From contig NZ_JAERRF010000002.1 of assembly GCF_016741875.1 (NCBI RefSeq), positions 186,001 through 250,000 of the forward strand: a stretch of DNA of 64,000 nt. Direction: 5' to 3'. A program made the translations under genes and the position numbers. Below the pieces are notes generated by a model. It did no database searches, had not been told where the DNA came from, and saw only the letters and a program-made list of their open reading frames with translations. Source of the DNA: Streptomyces coffeae. Its GTDB lineage: Bacteria; Actinomycetota; Actinomycetes; Streptomycetales; Streptomycetaceae. This document shows, piece after piece, positions 53,536-61,616 of this stretch (positions are counted from its first letter, which is position 1; every line of letters begins with the position of its first letter).

Positions 53536-55808
53536 ACACCTCGGGCGTCACTCTGCGCCTACTCGACAAGGCTGACAAGGAGATCCTCAAGCTCCCCCGT
53601 ACGGTCAAGGGCGCGTTCTTCGACTTCCAGCACAAGTTCAAGACCAACCCGCACACCGCCGGGCTCAAACTCCAGCAGCTCAAGGGCGACAGCAGGTTGT
53701 GGTCGGCGAGGGTCAGCGACGAGTACCGCGCACTGCTGCTGCGGCTCGCCGAGGACGACTGGCTGATCGTCTCCGTCAAGCACCGCAAGGACGTCTACGA
53801 CCGGCTGTCGTACGGCGTCAACCAGGTCACCGGCGGTATCGAGTACGTGGACCTGGAGGTGGTGGAGGACAGCGTTCTGCGCCGTCTGCCGACTCCGCCC
53901 TCCTCCAAGCCCGCACCCGATGCGGCCGAGGCGCCCGCCCCGCCCGAGTCGGCACGGTCACTGTTCGCCGACTGGACCGACGAACAATTGCTGGACCTGG
54001 GCGTCGCCGAACCTCTGCTTCCGGTCATCCGCACGCTCACCACCGAGGACCAGTTGCTCGGTCTGGTCGAGTACGCGCCGCAGCTCACCGGCGAAGTACT
54101 GCTGTCGTTGTTCGACGGGGCGTCGTACGACGACGTCCTCGATCAGGTGACGAAGCCCGTGGCCACCGCCGAGCCGGTCGACCCGGAGGACTTCGAGGCA
54201 GCCGTACAGCGTCCGGCAACGGTCGTCACCACGACGGACGAAGCCCTTCGGGAGGCCCTGGAAAGCGGTGACTTCGGCCGCTGGAAGGTCTTCCTGCATC
54301 CCACTCAGGCCAAGCTGGTCGAACGACGCTACAAAGGCCCCGCCCGGGTGGGCGGCGGCCCCGGTACCGGCAAGACCATCGTCGCGCTGCACCGGGTACG
54401 GCATCTCGTGCGGGAGCTGTCCCCCGGCCGCGACAAACCCGTCCTGCTGACGACCTACAACAAGAACCTCGCCGCCGACCTGCGCTCCCGGCTGCTGGAA
54501 CTGGGTGGTGAGGAATTGCTGGCCCGGGTCGAGGTGAGCCACGTCGACCAGCTGGCGCTGCGGATCGTCCGGGAAGCCGAACCCGGCAACGGCAAGCAGA
54601 CCATCGACGACAGCCAGGCGGTACGGGAATGGCGTGCGCTGCTCGACGAGCTCGGGGAGAACACCTGGGATCCGGAGTTCCTGCACGAAGAGTGGACGCA
54701 GGTCATCCTCGGGCAGGCGGTCGGCACCCGCACCGACTACTTCCGTGCCCGGCGTGCCGGTCGCGGCAGGAACATCGGCCGCGCTGAGCGCGCCGAGATC
54801 TGGCAGCTCGCCGAACGCTTCACCCAACGGCTCGACCGTCTCGGACGGCAGACCTGGGACCAGGTGGCCGAGCGCGCCGCCCGACTGGAGATGGGCCGTG
54901 AGCAGCGCATCCTCGGCACCGCCCGGCAGCGGGAAGAGGCGGGCGGCCTCGACAACGTCCACCTGGCGGACGGCTCGGGAGGTTGGCTGCGCTACCGGTA
55001 CCGGCACATCGTCGTGGACGAAGCCCAGGACCTGCGGCCCGCCCACTGGAAGATGCTGCGCGCGATGACTCCCCGTGCGGCGGACGACCTGTTCCTGGTC
55101 GGCGACACCCACCAACGCATCTACAAGAACCAGGTGACGCTCGGCAGTCTGGGCATCCATATCCGCGGCCGGTCCTCGAAGCTGAGCCTCAGCTACCGCA
55201 CGACTCGGCAGATTCTGCACTCCGCCCTAGGCGTGCTAGGAGAAACCAAGTACGACGACCTCGACGGCAGCGAAGAGAACCTGGCCGGCTACCGGTCGGT
55301 GCTCAGCGGCGGCCGACCGTCCGGGCATCCGTTCCCCGATTGGGCCTCCGAGCGTGAGGGCATCGCCGCGCTCATCAAGGAGTGGGGCGCGGCTATGGAG
55401 CCGAGCACTCCGCACGAGCAGATCGCGATTTGTGTTCCGACCAACCGGATGGCGGCAGAGGTGGGCTACACGCTCAAGTTGCACGGCATCCACTCGGTCG
55501 AGATCCGCTCCGACGGCCCGCACGGCACCAGCGGGGTGCACATCGGCACCATGTTCCGGTTCAAGGGACTGGAGTACCAGCGGATGATCATCGCTGGCGT
55601 GACGGATGGTCTCGTACCCCGTGAAGCCGTCAACGCGTTGCGCAATACGGACCCCGTGAGATATCGGCACGAGATCCAGCGCGCCCGTTCCCTGCTGTTC
55701 GTGGCGGCCACCCGGGCACGAGACACAGTGGATCTCTTTTGGCACGGATCACCCAGCCCATTTCTGAGCTCCTCACTGACAGACGCACAGGAGAGAATCG
55801 GCCGATAA
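53532..55808 (+). CDS. UvrD-like helicase with N-terminal RelE/ParE-like domain
   Basis: A protein of 758 residues whose ATG overlaps the stop of the giant helicase. Residues 1-95 (LRLLDKADKEILKLPRTVKG, LKLQQLKGDSRLWSARVSDE, LLLRLAEDDWLIVSVKHRKD) have the RelE/YafQ toxin pattern. After an acidic linker comes an SF1A helicase: Walker A VGGGPGTGKTIVAL near 279, motif II IVVDEAQDLRP near 495, VGDTHQRIYKNQVTL near 520, SYRTTRQILH near 552, HIGTMFRFKGLEYQRMII near 675 and VAATRARDTV at the end. UvrD helicases unwind 3'-5'. The fusion could be a regulated RNase or a ribosome- or RNA-binding module; whether the RelE residues are catalytic cannot be told here. Confidence 0.85.
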   Translation: MNTSGVTLRLLDKADKEILKLPRTVKGAFFDFQHKFKTNPHTAGLKLQQLKGDSRLWSARVSDEYRALLLRLAEDDWLIVSVKHRKDVYDRLSYGVNQVTGGIEYVDLEVVEDSVLRRLPTPPSSKPAPDAAEAPAPPESARSLFADWTDEQLLDLGVAEPLLPVIRTLTTEDQLLGLVEYAPQLTGEVLLSLFDGASYDDVLDQVTKPVATAEPVDPEDFEAAVQRPATVVTTTDEALREALESGDFGRWKVFLHPTQAKLVERRYKGPARVGGGPGTGKTIVALHRVRHLVRELSPGRDKPVLLTTYNKNLAADLRSRLLELGGEELLARVEVSHVDQLALRIVREAEPGNGKQTIDDSQAVREWRALLDELGENTWDPEFLHEEWTQVILGQAVGTRTDYFRARRAGRGRNIGRAERAEIWQLAERFTQRLDRLGRQTWDQVAERAARLEMGREQRILGTARQREEAGGLDNVHLADGSGGWLRYRYRHIVVDEAQDLRPAHWKMLRAMTPRAADDLFLVGDTHQRIYKNQVTLGSLGIHIRGRSSKLSLSYRTTRQILHSALGVLGETKYDDLDGSEENLAGYRSVLSGGRPSGHPFPDWASEREGIAALIKEWGAAMEPSTPHEQIAICVPTNRMAAEVGYTLKLHGIHSVEIRSDGPHGTSGVHIGTMFRFKGLEYQRMIIAGVTDGLVPREAVNALRNTDPVRYRHEIQRARSLLFVAATRARDTVDLFWHGSPSPFLSSSLTDAQERIGR

Positions 55809-55871
55809 ATTTCGACGAGGCCAGTGCCGAGTGGAGGAATAAGGCTGCCGCCCCCGAATGCTCGCCATACA

Positions 55872-58424
55872 TCACAGGCTCTGTTGACGGAACCATTCCA
55901 GCGCCTCGGCAAACCGCACCAGCCCACCGCCGCGCAGGACGCCCAGCGCAAAGCTCGGCCGTCGCCGGGGCAATTCCGCATCGGGGACGGTCAACGTCAC
56001 TCCAGGAATCGCCCAGATCCGGTCACGGAGTTCCGCGAGTAGCCCTGGCCTGGTGAAAGGCTCCCGCCTCGCCAAGTGCGCGAAGACGACTTCGACGACC
56101 CCCGATCGCGGATAGATGCTCACGGGCCATATCGCACCCTGCGAGCCGCTTCCCTCGCGGAGCATCGGCGCACAGCTCGTCTCCTCGGCGGCACCGTATC
56201 CAAGCCACCCCCCATCCGCCTCCCACTTACGCAGCAGGGTCAGCAGCCCATCGGCGAGGTCGGGTTGGTGAGCGCTGAGCAACCTGCCGAAGTTCTCCGC
56301 ACGGTCAGTGATAGTACCCTCGGCCTCGGATGCTGCCGCGGCCTCCTCTTCCGCCTCACGGGGCCTGTCAAGACCGGCTAGATCGGCCAGCTCTTCCGTG
56401 GTCAGCTTCTGTTCAGGGTCGGCCACCGCGCCGTTGAAGCGGACGCCCTCACGCTCGAGCGCCTCCCGCTGGGTCTCCTTACGGCCGTCGAGCCAGGCGA
56501 AGTCGGGCGAAGACGTGCCGTTGGCCCGAAGCACCCGATGGGCGTTGGGGACATCGGTGCGGGTGGCCAGATAATTTCCCACAGTCTGGGGAGAGCCGGC
56601 TCCGGTCACTGCGGCGAGGTCCTTGTATGTGGTCCACTTGCCGGAGGGCAGGGCCGCCAGCACCTTCCTCAGCCGCAGCCACTCCGAGCGCTCACCGGAC
56701 TGGCCGTCGTCACCCGCAACGGGCCCGGGCCACATGCGCACCGCGCGATCGGCGAGCCGGTCGGCGCGGCTGAGAATCTCCTTCCTCCCCCAGCGTTCGG
56801 TGGCGGCGATCTCCCGGTTCATCCGCAGGGCGCTCTGATCAAAGATCTGCTGCTTGCGCTCGTAGGGATGGTTGGACAGGCGTGTGTTCTCACCAGTGAG
56901 GGTCAGATTGCCCAGAGTGTGAACCAGCGTCTCGTGCAGTTCCTCTGCCCGCTCCCCCTCCTCGGTGTCCTCGGCGAGCATGGCGAGCCATTCCTGTCCG
57001 GCCCGCTGCGGAAGTACGTGCTCGATGGTCGCCCAGGCCTGCGAGAAGTCGACCGGCTCCGGAGCCATGTAGTCCTCCTCGAACCGCCTGAGCACGTAGG
57101 CGCGGTGGCGGCTGCTGCCCTGCCAGTAGAAGGGCTGGGTACGGATCGCCTCACGCAGGTCCTCGTCCCGTGGCCACCCCCGCCGCAGGCCGGACAGGTA
57201 GCGGCGTACCGCCTCCGGCAGCGAACGGTCCCGCTCAATACCTGAAGGCAACGTGGCCAGAATCTGCCGAACGCTGTGCGACGGTTCCCGACAGATCATG
57301 CGCCGGACCAGGAAGCTCTCCACAAAACTGAGCGCTTCGACGGCCTCCCTGGGCTCGACCGTCCCACGATCCACTCGGTCCAGAACATGGAGTGCCGGAG
57401 GAAAGTGGGCTTCCCCGCCCCACTGGACAAGACGCTGCAGCACCGCGCGCAACTCGACGTCGGGCTCGCGCTCGGGCTCGAAGACCCGCATGAGCAGGTA
57501 GCCAAGGCGCCGGAGACGAGCCAGATCGTCCCGTAGCCCTTCCTCATCGGAAGCAGCGACGATCCTGCCCATCCGCCGTTGTTGCCCCTGGTAGACCTCG
57601 CTTATGGTGACCCGCGACTGTCCCTGCAGAACGAGGTCCAGCCACGCCAGAGTGGTCAGTTGCTCCGGCCCGAGTTCCGTCTGCAGGGGAAGCCATATCT
57701 TGTCGTACACGTGCTCTCCCAAACGCGGGAGCTGCATGAACACATAGTTGCGCAGAAGGTCGGCCTGGCTCAGCGGCTTGCCAGTGTTGTTCAGGGACTC
57801 GAAGATTCGAAAGGCGTTGTCCTGTGGCCCGGCGGTGATCGTCACCAGCGTAAGCCGGTGTCGCAACGCCTGGTCGATGTGACGAACGGTGTCCCACTCC
57901 CCGGCAGGGTCATACTCGGCGAGCGCCGCCAGGAAGAACCGGTAGGCGACGCCGATACTGTCGTCCCCGCCCGCCTGGGGATCGTTGTCCACACACGCGA
58001 GGTACGAAGGCCGATCGGCCTGTGTCGGGAGCAGGCGATAGGCGTCGAGGCCACCGTAGTCCTCTTCGTTGATCAGGTACCGGCGGTGAATGAGATCGGC
58101 CTTGACCTTGTCGAACGTCCGCACGTGATCACGAAGGGCGCAGGCAAGCAGCATCAGCGTGGTCAACCGCTGCTGACCATCGATGACGACCCAGCGTTGC
58201 ACGGTGTCGGGCATGGGCGGGCGAGGATCGAGCACCAGCGAGCCGAGGAAATGGCCGCTGGGTGCCTGTGATGCGTCTGAGCCGCCCGTCGCTTGCTCCA
58301 CCAGGTCGTCCCACAGCCGTTGATGGTCGTCGACATCCCAACTGTAGGTGCGCTGATACAGCGGAACCTGAAACTGGTTGTCCCCCTGTATCAGCCGCTC
58401 GAAGGTTGTCTCCCGTGCTTCCAC
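55872..58424 (-). CDS. GmrSD-like DUF262/DUF1524 nuclease with alkyltransferase-like DNA-binding domain
   Basis: A protein of 850 residues from a GTG at 58424 with GGAGG upstream. The N-terminal DUF262 domain shows FQVPLYQRTYSWDVDD, SLVLDPRP and VVIDGQQRLTTLMLLACAL, the nucleotide-binding DGQQR motif. The DUF1524 HNH nuclease follows with ATIEHVLPQRAGQEW near residue 508 and HTLGNLTLTGENTRLSN near 544. Then comes an MGMT/ATL-like winged helix (LRKVLAALPSGKWTTYKDLA, NAHRVLRANG) without the alkyl-accepting PCHR motif, and a C-terminal DUF of unknown role. GmrSD enzymes cut modified phage DNA using NTPs. The added DNA-reading domain is unusual. It is convergent with the RelE-UvrD gene. Confidence 0.87.
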   Translation of the reverse strand: MEARETTFERLIQGDNQFQVPLYQRTYSWDVDDHQRLWDDLVEQATGGSDASQAPSGHFLGSLVLDPRPPMPDTVQRWVVIDGQQRLTTLMLLACALRDHVRTFDKVKADLIHRRYLINEEDYGGLDAYRLLPTQADRPSYLACVDNDPQAGGDDSIGVAYRFFLAALAEYDPAGEWDTVRHIDQALRHRLTLVTITAGPQDNAFRIFESLNNTGKPLSQADLLRNYVFMQLPRLGEHVYDKIWLPLQTELGPEQLTTLAWLDLVLQGQSRVTISEVYQGQQRRMGRIVAASDEEGLRDDLARLRRLGYLLMRVFEPEREPDVELRAVLQRLVQWGGEAHFPPALHVLDRVDRGTVEPREAVEALSFVESFLVRRMICREPSHSVRQILATLPSGIERDRSLPEAVRRYLSGLRRGWPRDEDLREAIRTQPFYWQGSSRHRAYVLRRFEEDYMAPEPVDFSQAWATIEHVLPQRAGQEWLAMLAEDTEEGERAEELHETLVHTLGNLTLTGENTRLSNHPYERKQQIFDQSALRMNREIAATERWGRKEILSRADRLADRAVRMWPGPVAGDDGQSGERSEWLRLRKVLAALPSGKWTTYKDLAAVTGAGSPQTVGNYLATRTDVPNAHRVLRANGTSSPDFAWLDGRKETQREALEREGVRFNGAVADPEQKLTTEELADLAGLDRPREAEEEAAAASEAEGTITDRAENFGRLLSAHQPDLADGLLTLLRKWEADGGWLGYGAAEETSCAPMLREGSGSQGAIWPVSIYPRSGVVEVVFAHLARREPFTRPGLLAELRDRIWAIPGVTLTVPDAELPRRRPSFALGVLRGGGLVRFAEALEWFRQQSL

Positions 58425-58619
58425 CGATCCTCCGCCTCCCCCTGCGTCGGGACCTTCCGCCTGGCGTCCCCAAGGCTGACAACCTAACGAGAATGCATCG
58501 CGGGAGCAGAGCTGCCTGTGCATTTTCGGGGTTACTCCGCCACCTTGGCCAAAACCCGTGATATGCCCGGCAGGTGGGCACGTACGGTCCGCGGACGCCG
58601 GACATTCGGCCACGCCGAT

Positions 58620-58735
58620 GGAACTACCGAGCCAGCCGGAAAACCGTCTGAATCAACAGCTCACCGCCCCGGCCAACGGCTCCACGCGTCCCCATGTGCT
58701 GCGTCCCCCGCCGAGCGCGGCTTTCGCTCGACCGG
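58620..58735. repeat. Dispersed repeat, copy R3
   Basis: Contains CAACAGCTCACCGCCCCGGC and CCCCATGTGCTGCGTCCCCC, sharing the CAGCTCACCGCCC and CCCCATGTGCTGCGTCCCC blocks with R2 at 24262 and, less well, R1 at 8845. It lies between the DUF262 gene and the SWIM gene. A possible fourth, strongly diverged copy is at about 60880-60965. Confidence 0.45.
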
Positions 58736-58742
58736 CCGGGCT

Positions 58743-60419
58743 TCACAGGCCGTGCTGGTCAAGGAGTCGCATCAGATTGCGTTTGCGCTTCTGGCCGGCG
58801 CGCAGGGCGGTGAGGTACGTGGTGAACTCATCCGGGGTGCCCAGGCGGCGGTGGCAGTCGCGGATGCTCAGCAGCAGGCTGACGAGCTCCTCGTAGACCG
58901 CGTTGCCGGTCTGCTTGGTCAGCGGTTCGGTCAGGCGCAGGTAGACGCCGAGCGCGTCGGCGGGGCGGGCGGCACGGGCTTGGTCGGCGAGCGTGAGCCA
59001 CTGCCGATCGTCGGCGCCGGTGTTGGTGGCGGCCTCCCAGGCGGCGTCGACGTCCTTGTCGTCGAGCAAAGCGTCGACCAGGACGGAGCCGCCGTACCAG
59101 CCCTGTTGCCGCCGCCCGGCATCAGCACGCAGCAGGGCCAGCGCCCCCTCACGCTCGGCCGGCCAGCAGTCCGCGGCCCGGGCGGCGGCTCGCAGTTGCT
59201 GGTACGCGAGCAGGGTGCGGCGGGCCCCGAAGTGGTCGCGGCGCAGGGAGATGGCATCGGGGAGCCGGTGCGCCTGCGCGTAGCGGTCGCAGAGGTAGTC
59301 GACGAGGGCGGTGTCGACGGCAGCGAGGTCCCGGGCGTTCTGGATGCCGCGTTCCGCCCAGCCCAGGGCCTCGTCCGGGCGCTGGGCGGTGTCCAGCTCG
59401 CGGGCGATGACCAGGTGCGTGTGGCCGTTCGGTGAGAGGTCGGCCGCATGCAGGGCGATCACCGCGTCGACGTCGCCTCCCGCCTTGGCCAAACGCTCCA
59501 TCAGGTACTTCTCCGCCCAGCCGCGGCGGTTGCTCTGCCACGCCTCGACCGCCAGCTTCCGCAGGACGGCCATCCCCTCTCCGCCGAGGACGTCCTCGTA
59601 GTCGAGCGGATCGATGTCCGTGAGGCCATCGTCCAGGTCGCCGAGCGCATGGCTGACCAGCCAGCGCGCGAGCTCCTCAGGGTCGGGGCGTGCCGCACGG
59701 CACGCTTCGAGGTGAGCGTCGACGAGGTCCGCAGCGACCTGCCCGAACCAGCCGTCGGAGTCGTCGACGTTCTCCGCGGCCTCGGTCAGCAGCCGCATCG
59801 CCTCCTGCGCCAGGGTGATCGCGTCGCCGGCCCGACCCGCACCGGTGAGCGCGCCGATCGCGGACACCGCCTGCCCGGCCTGGTCGGCGTAGGCGCGAGC
59901 ATCGGCGTACTCGACGTACCCGTACTGCGCGAACGGTGAGATGTCCAGCAGATCGCGGATACCGACGCGGACCGCGGCGAGATCGCCGCAGGCACTCGCG
60001 GCCCGAAGCTCCAGGCGGCGCCGCAACTGCCGGTCCTCGCGGACTTGCTCCCGCACCAGAGCCAGCAACTCGTCCTTGGACAGGCCGGACAGCCACCCGT
60101 CAAGGTCCTGCGCACGGTCCCGGGCCGCCTTCCGCTGCCGCGGCAAACTCTCCCGCTGGGCGAGCACTGTCAGACCGAGGGCAACCAGATGCTTGCAGAA
60201 GTTGCCCTCCATACCGTACGGGCAGTCACACTCGCCGGACAGCCCACCGGGCCCGTCCAGCGTCAGCTCCACCTCGTACCGCTCCGTGCCGTGGACCCGC
60301 GCGGTAACCCAGCCGTCACCGACCTCGACCCCGGATACCGCTTCCAGGTAGCCGAGCCCGCGCTCGTAGGAACGGGGACCGGCCAGCATCTTGAGGTTCG
60401 CCTCAGTGAGGCCACGCAT
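58743..60419 (-). CDS. SWIM zinc-finger protein, intact copy
   Basis: A protein of 558 residues from the ATG at 60419 (MRGLTEANLKMLAGPRSYER). The SWIM finger (CxCx(n)CxH) is ECDCPYGMEGNFCKH at about residues 61-76; after it comes a charged helix and a long alpha-helical repeat region of TPR-like type to the C-terminal AGQKRKRNLMRLLDQHGL. SWIM proteins bind DNA or proteins and are widespread in Streptomyces with helicases, but this family's role is not known. An internally deleted second copy is at 21762-22534 with near-identical ends. Confidence 0.8.
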   Translation of the reverse strand: MRGLTEANLKMLAGPRSYERGLGYLEAVSGVEVGDGWVTARVHGTERYEVELTLDGPGGLSGECDCPYGMEGNFCKHLVALGLTVLAQRESLPRQRKAARDRAQDLDGWLSGLSKDELLALVREQVREDRQLRRRLELRAASACGDLAAVRVGIRDLLDISPFAQYGYVEYADARAYADQAGQAVSAIGALTGAGRAGDAITLAQEAMRLLTEAAENVDDSDGWFGQVAADLVDAHLEACRAARPDPEELARWLVSHALGDLDDGLTDIDPLDYEDVLGGEGMAVLRKLAVEAWQSNRRGWAEKYLMERLAKAGGDVDAVIALHAADLSPNGHTHLVIARELDTAQRPDEALGWAERGIQNARDLAAVDTALVDYLCDRYAQAHRLPDAISLRRDHFGARRTLLAYQQLRAAARAADCWPAEREGALALLRADAGRRQQGWYGGSVLVDALLDDKDVDAAWEAATNTGADDRQWLTLADQARAARPADALGVYLRLTEPLTKQTGNAVYEELVSLLLSIRDCHRRLGTPDEFTTYLTALRAGQKRKRNLMRLLDQHGL

Positions 60420-60999
60420 GATTCTTCCGCTCTGCTGTGGTTTGCACTTGGCGCTCGGCCAGCCTAGGGGGCCGCGGGTCTGCCGACGAGTTCGGCGGGT
60501 TGACCTCCAACTCGTGCAAATCCCCAAGGCGGTCAGCCGGTGAACACCTCCAGACGCGCGGTGCACGAGGCCAGGCCACGGCTACCGGCACCGGCTCGCA
60601 CCTGACCGAGAGTCCCCGGCAGTGCAGTTCCCGGATGTGTTCGGCGGCCTTCTGCGGAGTATGTCGGCGGTGACGAGCACCCGGCTTCCAGGTTCCTGCT
60701 CGCTCCGGATTCAGTGAGATCCGCGCTGGCGACGGCGAGTTCGGCATGCTGCTGCCGGGCACGCCCGTGCCCGCGCGCAGGGGCCGATAGAGCGGTAGGT
60801 GGTGGCGGGCCGCATAGATCATCTCGCACCACAACCGGTCTGCCTTCTTCTGCTCCGGGTAAGGACTGGTCGCTGCGGTTCGGTGGGCCTCAACTCACCT
60901 GGACGACTGACTCGATAGCCAGCTCGGCTTCCGCCTTCCAGGTGCTCTCCCGTCTCCATGTACCGGACCCTTCGCTCGTGATGCGACTAGGCTCGCCAG
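60420..60999. other. Intergenic region without a supported gene
   Basis: Several open frames cross this stretch but none has a recognisable motif, a good ribosome site or consistent codon use. It may hold the remains of a gene on the minus strand (a segment reading WCEMIYAARHHLPLYRP). The last 90 bases resemble the dispersed repeat R1-R3 weakly. Confidence 0.4.
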
Positions 61000-61545
61000 G
61001 TGATCATCTGGCTGAACGGCACCTTTGGCGCGGGAAAGACGACCACATCCCGCGAGTTGGTCGAACTCCTCCCCGAGGCGAGGATCTTCGACGCCGAACA
61101 GGTCGGCTACATGCTCCGGCACGTGGAAAATCTCCCGCAGCTGGGGAACTTCCAGCACTGGCCTCCATGGCGCCACCTGGTCGTGGAGACGGCTTCCCAG
61201 CTCCTCGATTACGTCGGCGGAATCCTCGTGGTCCCTCAGTCGATCCTCATCGAGGAGTACTGGAGAGAGATCCGCGCCGGGCTGGAAAAGATCGGCATTC
61301 CGGTCCACCACTTCGTGCTCCATGCCGATCACGACACCCTCACTGAGCGGATCGAAACGGACAGCGAAACGAATAGTCAGTTCCCCGGGGCTCGCCAGTG
61401 GCGGCTTGACCACCTCGCCGCTTACCAGGAAGCCCTGCCCTGGCTCAGCCGGGAAGGCAACGTCATCGACACCACACAGGGCGACCCCGCTCACGTTGCC
61501 CGACTGATCACGGAGACCGCGTCGGTCGACGGCCGACACCACTGA
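61000..61545 (+). CDS. TmrB-like P-loop NTPase / kinase
   Basis: A protein of 181 residues from a GTG at 61000. Walker A is IIWLNGTFGAGKTTTSREL at the very N-terminus, followed by RIFDAEQVGYMLRHV, the PPWRHLVVE block, VPQSILIEEYWREI, and an LTERIETDS lid-like region. This is the TmrB/AAA_33 family; TmrB itself gives tunicamycin resistance by ATP-dependent drug binding, and relatives act as small-molecule kinases. No partner gene adjoins it, so its substrate is unknown. Confidence 0.78.
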   Translation: MIIWLNGTFGAGKTTTSRELVELLPEARIFDAEQVGYMLRHVENLPQLGNFQHWPPWRHLVVETASQLLDYVGGILVVPQSILIEEYWREIRAGLEKIGIPVHHFVLHADHDTLTERIETDSETNSQFPGARQWRLDHLAAYQEALPWLSREGNVIDTTQGDPAHVARLITETASVDGRHH

Positions 61546-61616
61546 GACGCCACTAATATGAGTCGCCGTCACGGCAGTTCATGAGCCGTGAGCTGCCGCC
61601 GAGGGGGACAAGGCCA

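Noticed and set aside
60714..61346. 210-codon plus-strand open frame overlapping the TmrB-like gene
   Set aside because: It is an out-of-frame shadow of the P-loop gene; the correct frame has the Walker A motif and a GTG start.
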